Part shown: piece after piece, positions 27,846 through 36,575 of the stretch
How positions within the stretch are numbered: position 1 is the first letter of the stretch
How the letters are laid out: each line of letters begins with the position of its first letter
NCBI RefSeq assembly: GCF_021390335.1
Contig: NZ_JAJUXK010000004.1
Coordinates: forward strand, 1,178,001 to 1,242,000
DNA length: 64,000 nucleotides
Reading direction: 5' to 3'
From: Dyadobacter sp. CY343
Lineage (GTDB): Bacteria; Bacteroidota; Bacteroidia; Cytophagales; Spirosomataceae
The notes under the pieces: model-generated
What the model saw: only the letters and a program-made list of their open reading frames with translations
Told to the model about the DNA's origin: nothing
Database searches by the model: none
Translations under genes and position numbers: made by a program

Positions 27846-29021
27846 ATGAAAAAAGTTGTTTTAACACTAGTCGCTGCACTCGTATTCAGCGTATCCTTAA
27901 TAGCGCAGGAAAGCGCGGTAACCAAACAAATGCTTGTTTTCCCGCACCAGGAAAAGCATGTTCACGGAAGCAGCATTGTGAATCTGCCCAACGGCGATTT
28001 CCTGGTAACGTGGTTCCAGGGCAGCGGCGAACGCACTGCCGACGATGTGCGGATCATGGGCGCGAGGTTGAAAAAGGGCGAAAGCAAATGGAGTGAGCCT
28101 TTTTTAATGGCCGACACCCCGAATATTCCGGATTGCAACCCGGTTCTTTTCCTGAATGCAAAAGGCAAATTATTTCTGGTATGGATCGCGGTGCAGGCGA
28201 ATCTTTGGGAGCAATCAATTTTGCGGTTTAAAACGTCGACCAACTTTTCAAATGCGGGCGCGCCGGTTTGGGAATGGCAGGATAATATTTTGCTAAAACC
28301 CGATAATCGTTTCGCGGAGGAAGTGGAGAAGAACTTCAAAAACCTGCCGCGACTGACCGCAGGCTGGGCCGGATATGCGCCGACATATGATGAAATGATC
28401 ATCGCAGCCGCCAAAGATGCACCAAAACGGAGCATTGGCTGGATGACCAGAATCAAGCCTTTGATTTTGGAGGACGGAAAAATTATCCTCCCCCTCTACT
28501 CCGACGGTTTCAACTTTTCAATCACTGCCATATCCCAAGACGACGGTGCTACCTGGCGGCCGGGGTTGCCTATTGTTGGAAGAGGCCCGATCCAGCCGGC
28601 GATTATTAAAAAGAAAAATGGTAATCTGCTTGCATTCATGCGCGACAGCGGCGACGAGCCTACGCGGGTGCATATTAGCGAGAGTACCGATAAAGGTGAA
28701 AGCTGGAAGGCAACAGAAAAAACAGATATTCCCAACACAGCAAGCGTCGAGCTTATTGTAATGAAAGACGGCCGCTGGGCATTTCTGGGCAATGATATTG
28801 ATCATGGACGTTATGAACTTACCCTGAGAATTTCTCCCGACGAAGGCAAATCGTGGAAACGTGGCTGGATAGAAAAAGACGAAACCAAACGGGGCGGCTA
28901 CTCCTACCCTTCCCTGATACAAACGCCGGATGGAATGCTGCACATGACGTATTCGCACCATCCCGAAAAAGGAAAAAAGTCTGTTAAATATGTTGTCGTT
29001 GACCCGGCACGCTTACCTTAA
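27846..29021 (+). CDS. Exported BNR/Asp-box sialidase-like protein
   Basis: 391 residues with a signal peptide (cut after about LIAQ). The six-bladed sialidase-like fold is supported by three Asp boxes: SQDDGATW, STDKGESW and SPDEGKSW. HVHGSSIVNLPNGDFLVTWF resembles the first strand of BNR_2-type proteins. I do not see the FRIP arginine motif clearly, and no sialic-acid catabolism genes (nanA, nanK, nanE) are near, so true sialidase activity is doubtful. Wedged with short gaps between two paralogous propeller-helical proteins, it probably acts on the same extracellular glycan or glycoside. Confidence 0.8.
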   Translation: MKKVVLTLVAALVFSVSLIAQESAVTKQMLVFPHQEKHVHGSSIVNLPNGDFLVTWFQGSGERTADDVRIMGARLKKGESKWSEPFLMADTPNIPDCNPVLFLNAKGKLFLVWIAVQANLWEQSILRFKTSTNFSNAGAPVWEWQDNILLKPDNRFAEEVEKNFKNLPRLTAGWAGYAPTYDEMIIAAAKDAPKRSIGWMTRIKPLILEDGKIILPLYSDGFNFSITAISQDDGATWRPGLPIVGRGPIQPAIIKKKNGNLLAFMRDSGDEPTRVHISESTDKGESWKATEKTDIPNTASVELIVMKDGRWAFLGNDIDHGRYELTLRISPDEGKSWKRGWIEKDETKRGGYSYPSLIQTPDGMLHMTYSHHPEKGKKSVKYVVVDPARLP

Positions 29022-29032
29022 ATTCCATTTTA

Positions 29033-31261
29033 ATGCAACGACCTACCTTTACCCAACTCCTGGCACTTGCTCTTGTTACCCTGCTACCGCACTTCGGGAG
29101 CCAGGCGCAATCCGTTTATCAGGACAAACCTTTTTTGCAGGATTACAGTGTCAAATACTACGCTGACACCACCAAAAGCCACTTACTTCAGGTAGCAGCT
29201 GATCGCAATGGTAATATTGAAATTTTAGCAAAAGAAGGCTTGCAGCATATTCAGGACGGTCAATTTTTGCATCCGGGCGCTGTAAAACCGAATAATAGTT
29301 ACCGGTTCATGAAGGATAAAAAGATCAGCGCGCTGCTGTCTTACGATAATCAGTTTGTGTACCTCGCGCAGTCGGTGGTACTCAGCAATGCCTGGGCCGG
29401 GACTTTGTTCTCGAAACATACATTGCCGGCGGCAAAGACTTTTGCTGGCGGAAGTGATTTTACTTTCCTGGTTTCCGACGGTCCGTCGCTTCAATTGATC
29501 AAAGATTCGAAAACATTATGGAGCGGCAAGCTGCCAGACGATAATGCGATCGACATTACTTACCAGCCTACAAAAAACGTGTTCTGGATTTTGGGTAAAA
29601 AATCAATGTACTCCTTTACAGTTGCTGATAAAAAGTTGACGAAAGCGCTGGAAGGAGCAAATTTCACCTGTTTTACGCTGGCAAATAAAGAAAGTAATTT
29701 GGTAGTCGGCACCAGCGATGGTTATCTTTCTTTCGATATAAAAACAGGAAAACAGGCAGGTACAATTATGAAAAAGCTGCCTGCTACCAAGATTAATACT
29801 GTAAAAGAGATCAATGGAAAATTGTGGTTTGGGTCTGATGCGGGGGCATTTGCGCTCCGGGAAGACGGTAAATATGATTACTATTTCGGTGAGCGCTGGC
29901 TGCCGGGAAATATCGTTAAAGACATTGAACCGGGGCCGAAAAACTCAGTACTAATCTTGACTACCAAAGGCTTAGGCCAGATTCATTTTAAAATGATGAC
30001 ACTGGAAGAAAAGGCTGCGTTTTTTGGTGAACAGGTAAGAAAACGGCATATCCGAAACGGTTTCAATGCCACGCTGGTAGGAATGGAACGCGGTAACCTC
30101 GCGACCGGGCATATGGAGGACTCGGACAATGACGGGCTTTGGACTTCAATGTATCTGGGCGGTGAGATATTCAGGTATGCGGTTACCAAAGATCCGGAGG
30201 CATTGCAGAATTGCCGGGAATCGATGGACGCGATGGAAAGGTTGTACACGGTTAACCCTGTCCCAGGTTTCCCTGCGCGGTCGTTTGAACGCTCTGGCCA
30301 TAGTAAGGAGCTGCACGATCAGGAAAGGTGGCAGCATTCACCTGAAAAGGAATGGGACTGGAAATCGACTACCAGCAGCGACGAAGTGATCGGCCACATA
30401 TTTGCATTCGGCGCGGCGGCGGAACTGATCGACGATGCTGCGATAAAAAAACAGGCGGTAATGCTGATCGATACTGTCATGTCGCACATTGTTAAAAACA
30501 ATATGTACCTCATCGATTTTGATGGTAAGCCGACGATGTGGGGCAAGTGGAACCCGGAATATGTCAACTCGTTTCCAACCAATGTAGGTGACCGAAAACT
30601 GAATTCGTCGAATATCGTTTCAATGCTGCAGACAGCTTATTATTTTACCAAAAAGGAAAAATACAAAGCAAAAGCATTCGAGCTGATGACGAAATATGGT
30701 TACCTCGAAAATATGATGCGTTCGATGAACGAGATCGGAAAAGCGCCTGCGGATGCGGATGAGCACGCCAAACATATGTCCGACGGCTGGAACCACTCTG
30801 ATGATGAAATGTATTTTGTAGGGTATTGGGGTTTGTACAGATATGCATTTAATGATACTTTGAAAGCCAAATACAGAGAATCGATCCTTGATCACTGGGA
30901 AGCCGAGCGGCCGGAAAAAGAAGGAGCGTGGAATATTTTTACAGCTTTGACAGGCACAAAGGAATTTGACCTGAACGAGGCGGCCTGGTATTTACGGGAA
31001 CATCCGCTTGATATGATTGACTGGGTAATCAAGAACAGTCACCGTAAGGATATTGAAATGTTGGAGCCCAATTTCCGGAAGCAAACCACCAAAGAAGTGC
31101 TACCACCAGACGAGCGTCCCATTCAGCGGCACAATGCGAATATGTTTAGCTTGGATAGAAATGGCGGAAATGGCGCTTCTGAGCACAGTGCGGGTGATAT
31201 CTGGCTGCTACCCTATTGGTTGGGAAGATATTTAGGTGTAATCAGTGCTCCTCAAAAGTAG
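29033..31261 (+). CDS. Exported beta-propeller plus helical domain protein (paralogue B)
   Basis: 742 residues with a Sec signal (to about residue 25, FGSQAQ) rather than a lipobox. The mature start VYQDKPFLQDYS matches that of paralogue A. The propeller (about 40-320) is weaker than in A, with LWFGSDAGAFALRE and ILTTKGLGQIHF. The helical half (330-742) keeps all shared motifs: WDWKSTTSSDEVIGHIF, LIDFDGKPTMWGKWN, PLDMIDWVI and WLLPYWLGRYLG. It carries extra residues near NPVPGFPARSFERSGH. Probably a duplicate of the 25580 gene that has diverged in substrate or location. It ends 4 bases before the DUF3748 gene. Confidence 0.75.
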   Translation: MQRPTFTQLLALALVTLLPHFGSQAQSVYQDKPFLQDYSVKYYADTTKSHLLQVAADRNGNIEILAKEGLQHIQDGQFLHPGAVKPNNSYRFMKDKKISALLSYDNQFVYLAQSVVLSNAWAGTLFSKHTLPAAKTFAGGSDFTFLVSDGPSLQLIKDSKTLWSGKLPDDNAIDITYQPTKNVFWILGKKSMYSFTVADKKLTKALEGANFTCFTLANKESNLVVGTSDGYLSFDIKTGKQAGTIMKKLPATKINTVKEINGKLWFGSDAGAFALREDGKYDYYFGERWLPGNIVKDIEPGPKNSVLILTTKGLGQIHFKMMTLEEKAAFFGEQVRKRHIRNGFNATLVGMERGNLATGHMEDSDNDGLWTSMYLGGEIFRYAVTKDPEALQNCRESMDAMERLYTVNPVPGFPARSFERSGHSKELHDQERWQHSPEKEWDWKSTTSSDEVIGHIFAFGAAAELIDDAAIKKQAVMLIDTVMSHIVKNNMYLIDFDGKPTMWGKWNPEYVNSFPTNVGDRKLNSSNIVSMLQTAYYFTKKEKYKAKAFELMTKYGYLENMMRSMNEIGKAPADADEHAKHMSDGWNHSDDEMYFVGYWGLYRYAFNDTLKAKYRESILDHWEAERPEKEGAWNIFTALTGTKEFDLNEAAWYLREHPLDMIDWVIKNSHRKDIEMLEPNFRKQTTKEVLPPDERPIQRHNANMFSLDRNGGNGASEHSAGDIWLLPYWLGRYLGVISAPQK

Positions 31262-31265
31262 CGTT

Positions 31266-32582
31266 ATGTTTAAAGTTTTGGAAGAAAAGCAGCTTACGCA
31301 CGATCTGAGTTACCACCACGATCTGGACAACAATGATAACTTTTCACCAGATGGAAAATGGCTGGTGTATGATACCCGAACCGACGAAGGTGGCATTCCG
31401 GAATCGGCGAGGATCGAGAAAGTTTGCATTGAAACGGGAGAAATCAAGACAGTTTACCAAATAAAAAACAACGGAAGCTGGGGACCCGGGGCTGGTGCGG
31501 TAAGTTACAGCCCGGTGGAGGATGCGGTTGTTTTTATTCACGGATTGCCCGGCTGCACGCCTGAAAACCCGTATCAGCAATGGCGGCGAACAGGCGTAAT
31601 TGTCCGTGATAGTGAACCTGGAAAGCCAATTTTTATAGATGCCCGGAATATTAATCCACCATTTACACCAGGCGCATTACGTGGCGGCACCCACCGGCAC
31701 GAATGGAGCGGCGACGGACAATGGATTGGATTTACTTATAATGATGCAATTCTGCAAACGCTTGAAGATATTACCGGTACAAAGCGCAACTTGCGCACTA
31801 TTGGTGTATCGAAGAACATCAGTCCGGTACCTGTCAATGAAAATGCTGAGAATATTTCCGGCAGATGGTTTAGTGTGCTGGTAGTGAGCGTGGTACCAAA
31901 CCCTATCCCCGGAAGCGACGAGATCAGTCACGCAGCAAACGATAGCTGGATTGGCAAAAACGGGTATCAGAAACCTGACGGTAATTGCCAAATAGCAAGA
32001 GCTTTCCTGGGTACCGTAGTCGATAATGAAGGGAATGAGGTACCGGAAGTTTTCGTGGTTGATATTCCCGATGATATTACAAAGCCGGGAGAGTTTGGCC
32101 CGTTGGAAGGTACAGATAATGATTTTCCAATGCCACCAGCAGGTACCGTTCAAAAGCGACTCACATTCACCGCTAATTCACCATTTCCAGGTTGCAGCGG
32201 AATTGTCAGATCGTCACCAGACGGCTCGCAGCTTGCATTTATAGCAAAAGACAAAAGTGGAATCAACCAGATTTTCACCATTTCGCCACTCGGCGGAGCA
32301 CCTCAGCAACTTACCTTTCACGATTCGGACGTAACCGGAAACCTGCGCTGGCATCCTGGCGGCGAAGCAGTTACTTATGTTTGGAAAGGAAGCATTGTGA
32401 GCTGCAAAGTGGGTAATGCAGATTTTGCTGAGCGTATTCAAGTATTGACAAAGCCTTCGGAACATACTCCTGCTAACCTGGTCTGGTCGCATGATGGGAA
32501 GGTGCTGGCTTTTAATAGGTTGGTTGAGGATTTGAATACGGGTGTCGGGAGCCGGCAGGTGTTTGTTTTGGAAATGCATTGA
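31266..32582 (+). CDS. DUF3748 (YidR-like) TolB-type beta-propeller protein
   Basis: 438 residues without a signal peptide, so probably cytoplasmic. LTHDLSYHHDLDNNDNFSPDGKWLVYDTR is a TolB-like blade and the conserved start of DUF3748 proteins such as E. coli YidR. Further blades include SSPDGSQLAFIAKDKSG and LRWHPGGEAVTYVWKG. The GGTHRHEWSGDGQWIGFTYND segment has conserved His residues. Oligogalacturonate-lyase-like propellers share this fold, but activity of DUF3748 is not established. ATG at 31266 is preferred to a start inside the previous gene at 31245. It is the last gene of the five-gene operon and is followed by a terminator. Confidence 0.82.
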   Translation: MFKVLEEKQLTHDLSYHHDLDNNDNFSPDGKWLVYDTRTDEGGIPESARIEKVCIETGEIKTVYQIKNNGSWGPGAGAVSYSPVEDAVVFIHGLPGCTPENPYQQWRRTGVIVRDSEPGKPIFIDARNINPPFTPGALRGGTHRHEWSGDGQWIGFTYNDAILQTLEDITGTKRNLRTIGVSKNISPVPVNENAENISGRWFSVLVVSVVPNPIPGSDEISHAANDSWIGKNGYQKPDGNCQIARAFLGTVVDNEGNEVPEVFVVDIPDDITKPGEFGPLEGTDNDFPMPPAGTVQKRLTFTANSPFPGCSGIVRSSPDGSQLAFIAKDKSGINQIFTISPLGGAPQQLTFHDSDVTGNLRWHPGGEAVTYVWKGSIVSCKVGNADFAERIQVLTKPSEHTPANLVWSHDGKVLAFNRLVEDLNTGVGSRQVFVLEMH

Positions 32583-32605
32583 TCAAACACTTTTCATTTA
32601 TATCT

Positions 32606-32638
32606 AAAAAGCCGCTGACTGTACTCATCGGCTTTTTC
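32606..32638 (+). terminator. Intrinsic terminator of the five-gene operon
   Basis: AAAAAGCCG (32606-32614) pairs perfectly with CGGCTTTTT (32629-32637). It separates the PfkB-HAD operon from uxuA. Confidence 0.85.
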
Positions 32639-32755
32639 TATTTTGTAAGGGAATATTGTAAGGATTCGCGTCTGTTAGGAACATTGCAAATGTGTTTTCT
32701 GGCTTCGGCGTTGGGCAAGTCAGCACATTTATTCACCCCAAAACCCATTCAAAAA

Positions 32756-33961
32756 ATGATTCAAACAATGCGCTGGTTTGGGCCGAATGATCCGGTGTCT
32801 TTGATGGATATCCGGCAGGCTGGATGCAGCGGGGTAGTAAGTGCATTGCACCAGATTCCGGTTGGCGAAATTTGGTCTATTGAGGCAATTGAAGAGAGGA
32901 AAAGGCTGATCGAGGCTGGAAATGAGCAGTTTACTCCGCTCAACTGGATTGTAGTGGAAAGTCTGCCAGTTCATGAGGATATTAAAAAAGGACTTCCTTC
33001 GCGGGAGCATTATATCCATAATTATAAGGAGTCACTTCGAAATCTGGCGGCTTGCGGGATCAAAACGGTTTGCTACAACTTCATGCCAGTTTTAGACTGG
33101 TCGCGCACAAAGCTTGATTATACCTTGCCGGACGGCCAGAAAACGTTGCGCTTTGTTTGGGAGGATTTCGCACTTTTTGATTTGTATATTTTGCAAAGGC
33201 CAGGTGCTTTCGAAGATTACGAACCAGAAGTACAACAATCGGCGCTGGCTAGGCTGAATGCAATGTCGCAGGAGGAAATCGGTGCATTGACGAATACCGT
33301 TTTACTGGGCTTGCCTGGGTCGGAAGAGGCTTTTGAACTCACTCAATTTCAAAGTCTGCTAAATGCGTACGCGGAAATCGGAGACAAAGAGTTACGAGAA
33401 AATCTATACTATTTTATTGGTCAAATTGCGCCGCTTGCGCAGGAATTGGGCATTAACCTTTGCATTCACCCCGACGATCCGCCGAAATCACTGCTCGGAC
33501 TTCCCCGCGTAGTAAGTACCGAATCCGATCTTGCGCAACTCCTACAATCCTGCGATGTGCGGGCTAATGGAATTACATTTTGCACGGGCTCGCTGGGCGT
33601 TCGTGCTGATAATAACCTGCCGGAAATGGTCAGAAAATTTGGCGACCGCATTCATTTTGTGCATCTGAGAACTACAAAACGCGACAGTGATAATCCATTG
33701 AACTTTCACGAAGCACCACATTTGGAAGGTGATGTGGATATGTATGAAGTGGTAAAAGCGTTGGTGGAAGAAGAGAAAAGGCGAAAAGAACAACAATACA
33801 CTGATAATCAGCTCCCAATGCGCCCCGATCACGGATTTCAAATGCTGGATGATCTCAATAAAAGAACCTATCCCGGCTACTCTGCGATCGGCCGGTTGAA
33901 GGCGTTGGCAGAATTACGTGGACTGGAAATGAGTATTTTACGGTCGATCCCACAGTTTTAA
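32756..33961 (+). CDS. uxuA: Mannonate dehydratase
   Basis: Dehydrates D-mannonate to 2-keto-3-deoxygluconate in glucuronate breakdown; cytoplasmic, metal-dependent TIM-barrel enzyme. The true start is ATG 32756 (IQTMRWFGPNDPVSLMDIRQ), which matches the usual N-terminus. The longer frame from 32579 runs through the preceding terminator and is rejected. Metal and active-site regions are present: HPDDPPKSLLGLPR, FCTGSLGVRADN, HFVHLR, and MRPDHGFQMLDD. In E. coli the last motif reads HGHQ; here it is HGFQ. Length of 401 residues is normal. It begins a second operon with an SDR oxidoreductase 29 bases later. Confidence 0.95.
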   Translation: MIQTMRWFGPNDPVSLMDIRQAGCSGVVSALHQIPVGEIWSIEAIEERKRLIEAGNEQFTPLNWIVVESLPVHEDIKKGLPSREHYIHNYKESLRNLAACGIKTVCYNFMPVLDWSRTKLDYTLPDGQKTLRFVWEDFALFDLYILQRPGAFEDYEPEVQQSALARLNAMSQEEIGALTNTVLLGLPGSEEAFELTQFQSLLNAYAEIGDKELRENLYYFIGQIAPLAQELGINLCIHPDDPPKSLLGLPRVVSTESDLAQLLQSCDVRANGITFCTGSLGVRADNNLPEMVRKFGDRIHFVHLRTTKRDSDNPLNFHEAPHLEGDVDMYEVVKALVEEEKRRKEQQYTDNQLPMRPDHGFQMLDDLNKRTYPGYSAIGRLKALAELRGLEMSILRSIPQF

Positions 33962-33990
33962 CAATAATCCATATTTACAAAGGCTTGTAT

Positions 33991-34779
33991 ATGCCAGAAG
34001 AATTAGCATTAAAAACGGCACAGGCGATATTTTCGCTGGAAGGAAAGCGTGCCCTGATCACGGGCGGAGGCAGCGGAATAGGGTTTTACATCGCGCAATG
34101 CATGATTTCTGCGGGAGCGAAAGTGATATTAACCGGTCGTAGAGAGTCTGTTTTACAAGAGGCAGTCGAAAAGCTCGGTGCGAAAAATGCTTCCTATTTT
34201 GTCAATGACATTACCGATCTGAAATCGATCCCGGCATTGATTGAGGATATCGAAACGAATGTCGGCGAGATTGATATCCTGATCAATAATGCAGGTATTA
34301 ATATGAAAAAGCACGCGGTGGAAGTGACCGATGAAGATTTTGACCGTATTATACAAACCAACCTCCACGCGGTATTTTCGGTAACCCGCGAGTGCGGAAA
34401 AAGAATGATCGAGCGGAAAAGGGGATCTATTATCATGATCACTTCAATGGCTGCATTATACGGAATCGACCGGGTAGTAGCTTACACTGCATCCAAATCA
34501 GCAATCGGAGGAATGGTGAAGGCGTTGACAACCGAATTCTCACCTTACAATGTGCGCGTCAATGCAATCGCGCCCGGGTTTATTGAAACGCCAATGATGC
34601 TCACCGCCATGAACGGCGACCCTTCCCGCCGCGACAAAGCAATGGGCCGCACGCCAATGGGAACCTGGGGAAAACCCGACGATATCGGCTGGGCAGCGGT
34701 GTTCCTGGCCTCGGAGGCGGCGAAGTTTATTACCGGGGTTTCACTGCCGGTTGATGGCGGGAATTCGATTGGGTTTTAG
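33991..34779 (+). CDS. SDR-family oxidoreductase, likely fructuronate/mannonate or gluconate-type
   Basis: 262-residue classical short-chain dehydrogenase. NAD(P)-binding GGGSGIGF at about residues 22-29, NNAG in the middle, catalytic Ser in ITSMAA and YTASK as the Tyr-x-x-x-Lys pair, then PGFIETPM. Placed directly after uxuA, it probably interconverts fructuronate and mannonate, replacing the unrelated UxuB dehydrogenase. Gluconate 5-dehydrogenase-like activity is an alternative. ATG at 33991 is chosen over TTG at 33985. Confidence 0.88.
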   Translation: MPEELALKTAQAIFSLEGKRALITGGGSGIGFYIAQCMISAGAKVILTGRRESVLQEAVEKLGAKNASYFVNDITDLKSIPALIEDIETNVGEIDILINNAGINMKKHAVEVTDEDFDRIIQTNLHAVFSVTRECGKRMIERKRGSIIMITSMAALYGIDRVVAYTASKSAIGGMVKALTTEFSPYNVRVNAIAPGFIETPMMLTAMNGDPSRRDKAMGRTPMGTWGKPDDIGWAAVFLASEAAKFITGVSLPVDGGNSIGF

Positions 34780-34820
34780 ACTAAGCAGAAATTAACAATC
34801 AATTAAAACTATACACTACT

Positions 34821-35654
34821 ATGCAGAGCAAAATCAATGTTTTTAACCAACAACAAATTCGTAGTCACTGGGACGAAGAGCAGGAAAAATGGTTTTTTGC
34901 AATTGTTGATATTGTCGCGGTTTTATCCGAAAGCGCTAATCCACAGGTATATTGGAGAGTTCTTAAAAAGAGATTAGCCGCAGAGGGAAATGAAACCGTT
35001 ACAAATTGTAACGGTTTGAAAATGCGAGCACCTGATGGCAAGATGAGGGTGACTGACGTTGCTGACACAGAACAGATGCTGCGTTTGATTCAATCTATAC
35101 CCTCTCCAAAAGCTGAACCTTTTAAACTCTGGCTGGCGAAAATTGGGAGTGAAAGGATCGATGAAAATGAAAATCCTGAACTGACGATTGACAGGGCAAT
35201 GAAGACCTATTTACAAAAAGGATATAGCAAAGAATGGATTAATCAGCGCTTGAAAAGCATTGAAGTCAGGAAAGAGCTAACAGATGAATGGGAAAACCGC
35301 GGCGTGAAAGCCGGGAAGGAATTCGCGATTTTAACAGATATTATCACCAAAGCCTGGAGCGAGAAAACGGTTCGTGAGTACAAAGAATTTAAGAACCTCA
35401 AAAAAGAAAACCTGAGGGATCATATGTCCAATCTTGAACTTGTTCTGAACATGTTAGCAGAAGCAACAACGAAAGAAATTTCTCAGGAAAAACAACCTGT
35501 AACCTTTGAAGAAAACAGAATTGTGGCAAATGACGGAGGTAGCATTGCAGGAAATACGAGAAAAGAGATTGAAGCGAAAACAGGAAAAAAGATCGTAACC
35601 AAGTCTAACTCAAAAGTGCTTTTTAGATCTGACGATCCCAAAGAGCTTTCTTAA
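34821..35654 (+). CDS. Bro-N domain (antirepressor/DinD-like) protein
   Basis: 277 residues. The N-terminal 110 residues form a Bro-N domain (WFFAIVDIVAVL, YWRVLKKRL, DTEQMLRLIQSIPSPKAEPFKLWLA), as found in phage antirepressors and baculovirus BRO proteins and in DinD-like proteins. The rest is helical and charged, with GSIAGNTRKEIEAKTGKK near the end. Such proteins bind DNA or modulate repressors and are often carried by mobile elements. It lies between metabolic genes on the same strand (41-base and 46-base gaps) with no other phage genes, so it looks like an inserted accessory gene. Function here is unknown. Confidence 0.8.
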   Translation: MQSKINVFNQQQIRSHWDEEQEKWFFAIVDIVAVLSESANPQVYWRVLKKRLAAEGNETVTNCNGLKMRAPDGKMRVTDVADTEQMLRLIQSIPSPKAEPFKLWLAKIGSERIDENENPELTIDRAMKTYLQKGYSKEWINQRLKSIEVRKELTDEWENRGVKAGKEFAILTDIITKAWSEKTVREYKEFKNLKKENLRDHMSNLELVLNMLAEATTKEISQEKQPVTFEENRIVANDGGSIAGNTRKEIEAKTGKKIVTKSNSKVLFRSDDPKELS

Positions 35655-35700
35655 TCAGACTTCATCCTATGATAAAAATTGACAACCCAAACCCATTAAA

Positions 35701-36543
35701 ATGAAACAAAGAAACTACCTAAAAGCACTTTCGCTGGCTGTCTGCATGATCTGCTTAACCAGCTTTTTATTTGAAACTTTCGCCCAGAAAATCAAATGGA
35801 ATAAAGTCAAAGTGTTGGTTTATACCCGCAATGGAAAGGGTTATGTGCATGATAACATCGCAGCTTCGGTGGCGGCAATTCAGGCGCTGGGGAAGCAGAA
35901 TGGATTTGCGGTTGATTCTTCTTCTGATGCTTCCAAGTTCACGGAGGATAACCTTAAACAGTACGATTTATTGATTTTTTCAAATACCAATAATGATGTA
36001 TTCGATACTGACGCACAGCGTGTTGCACTGATGCGGTACATTCAGGCAGGCGGAAATTTTCTGGGGATTCACTCGGCTTCGGGTACAGAGCGGAAATGGC
36101 GGTGGTTTAAAGATATGCTCGGCGGTACCTTCTTCTGGCACGAGCCGGGACAGAGTTTTTCAGTAAAAATCCTTGATCCTAAAAATCCATCGCTGGCGCA
36201 CCTACCTGCGACCTGGAACCGGGAAAAAGATGAGTTCTATTTCGTCAAAGAAATGGCTGTCAACCTGAACGTACTGGCTGTCAATGACCATACTACCATT
36301 CAAAAACCCGCCGGAAAGGCGCTGGACACGTTTGGTACCGTCTTCCCTTCGGTGTGGTGGCATGAGTACGATGGCGGCCGCGCATTTTATACTTCCATTG
36401 GTCACGAAAAAACAGACTATGAAAAGGAAGATTTGAGAAAACACCTTCTTGGCGCGATTGAATGGGCGATTGGGCCGCAGAAACCTAGGAATTACAGTAA
36501 AGCTTACGCAACCAGTCCGCAAGATGAAGTGCGCAGGAAATAA
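35701..36543 (+). CDS. Exported ThuA-like domain protein
   Basis: 280 residues with a signal peptide (to about residue 28, ETFAQ). The ThuA fold, a class-I glutamine-amidotransferase-like Rossmann domain, is marked by VLVYTRNGKGYVHDN, YDLLIFSNTNNDVF, GGNFLGIHSASGTE, and the C-terminal GRAFYTSIGHEKTDY. ThuA was named from trehalose utilisation, and exported members are common beside Gfo/Idh oxidoreductases in Bacteroidota. It is followed after 32 bases by such an enzyme, so both probably process one sugar in the periplasm. The reaction is not known. Confidence 0.87.
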   Translation: MKQRNYLKALSLAVCMICLTSFLFETFAQKIKWNKVKVLVYTRNGKGYVHDNIAASVAAIQALGKQNGFAVDSSSDASKFTEDNLKQYDLLIFSNTNNDVFDTDAQRVALMRYIQAGGNFLGIHSASGTERKWRWFKDMLGGTFFWHEPGQSFSVKILDPKNPSLAHLPATWNREKDEFYFVKEMAVNLNVLAVNDHTTIQKPAGKALDTFGTVFPSVWWHEYDGGRAFYTSIGHEKTDYEKEDLRKHLLGAIEWAIGPQKPRNYSKAYATSPQDEVRRK

Positions 36544-36575
36544 TATAAAAACATTCATCCTAACCTTGAAAGGCA

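Noticed and set aside
27846..29021. Sialic acid utilisation cluster
   Set aside because: No nanA, nanE, nanK or sialic acid transporter is near the Asp-box protein.
32579..32755. N-terminal extension of uxuA
   Set aside because: It crosses a perfect terminator hairpin, and the family N-terminus begins at 32756.
34821..35654. Prophage region suggested by the Bro-N gene
   Set aside because: No integrase, structural, replication or lysis genes are within reach; all neighbours are metabolic.
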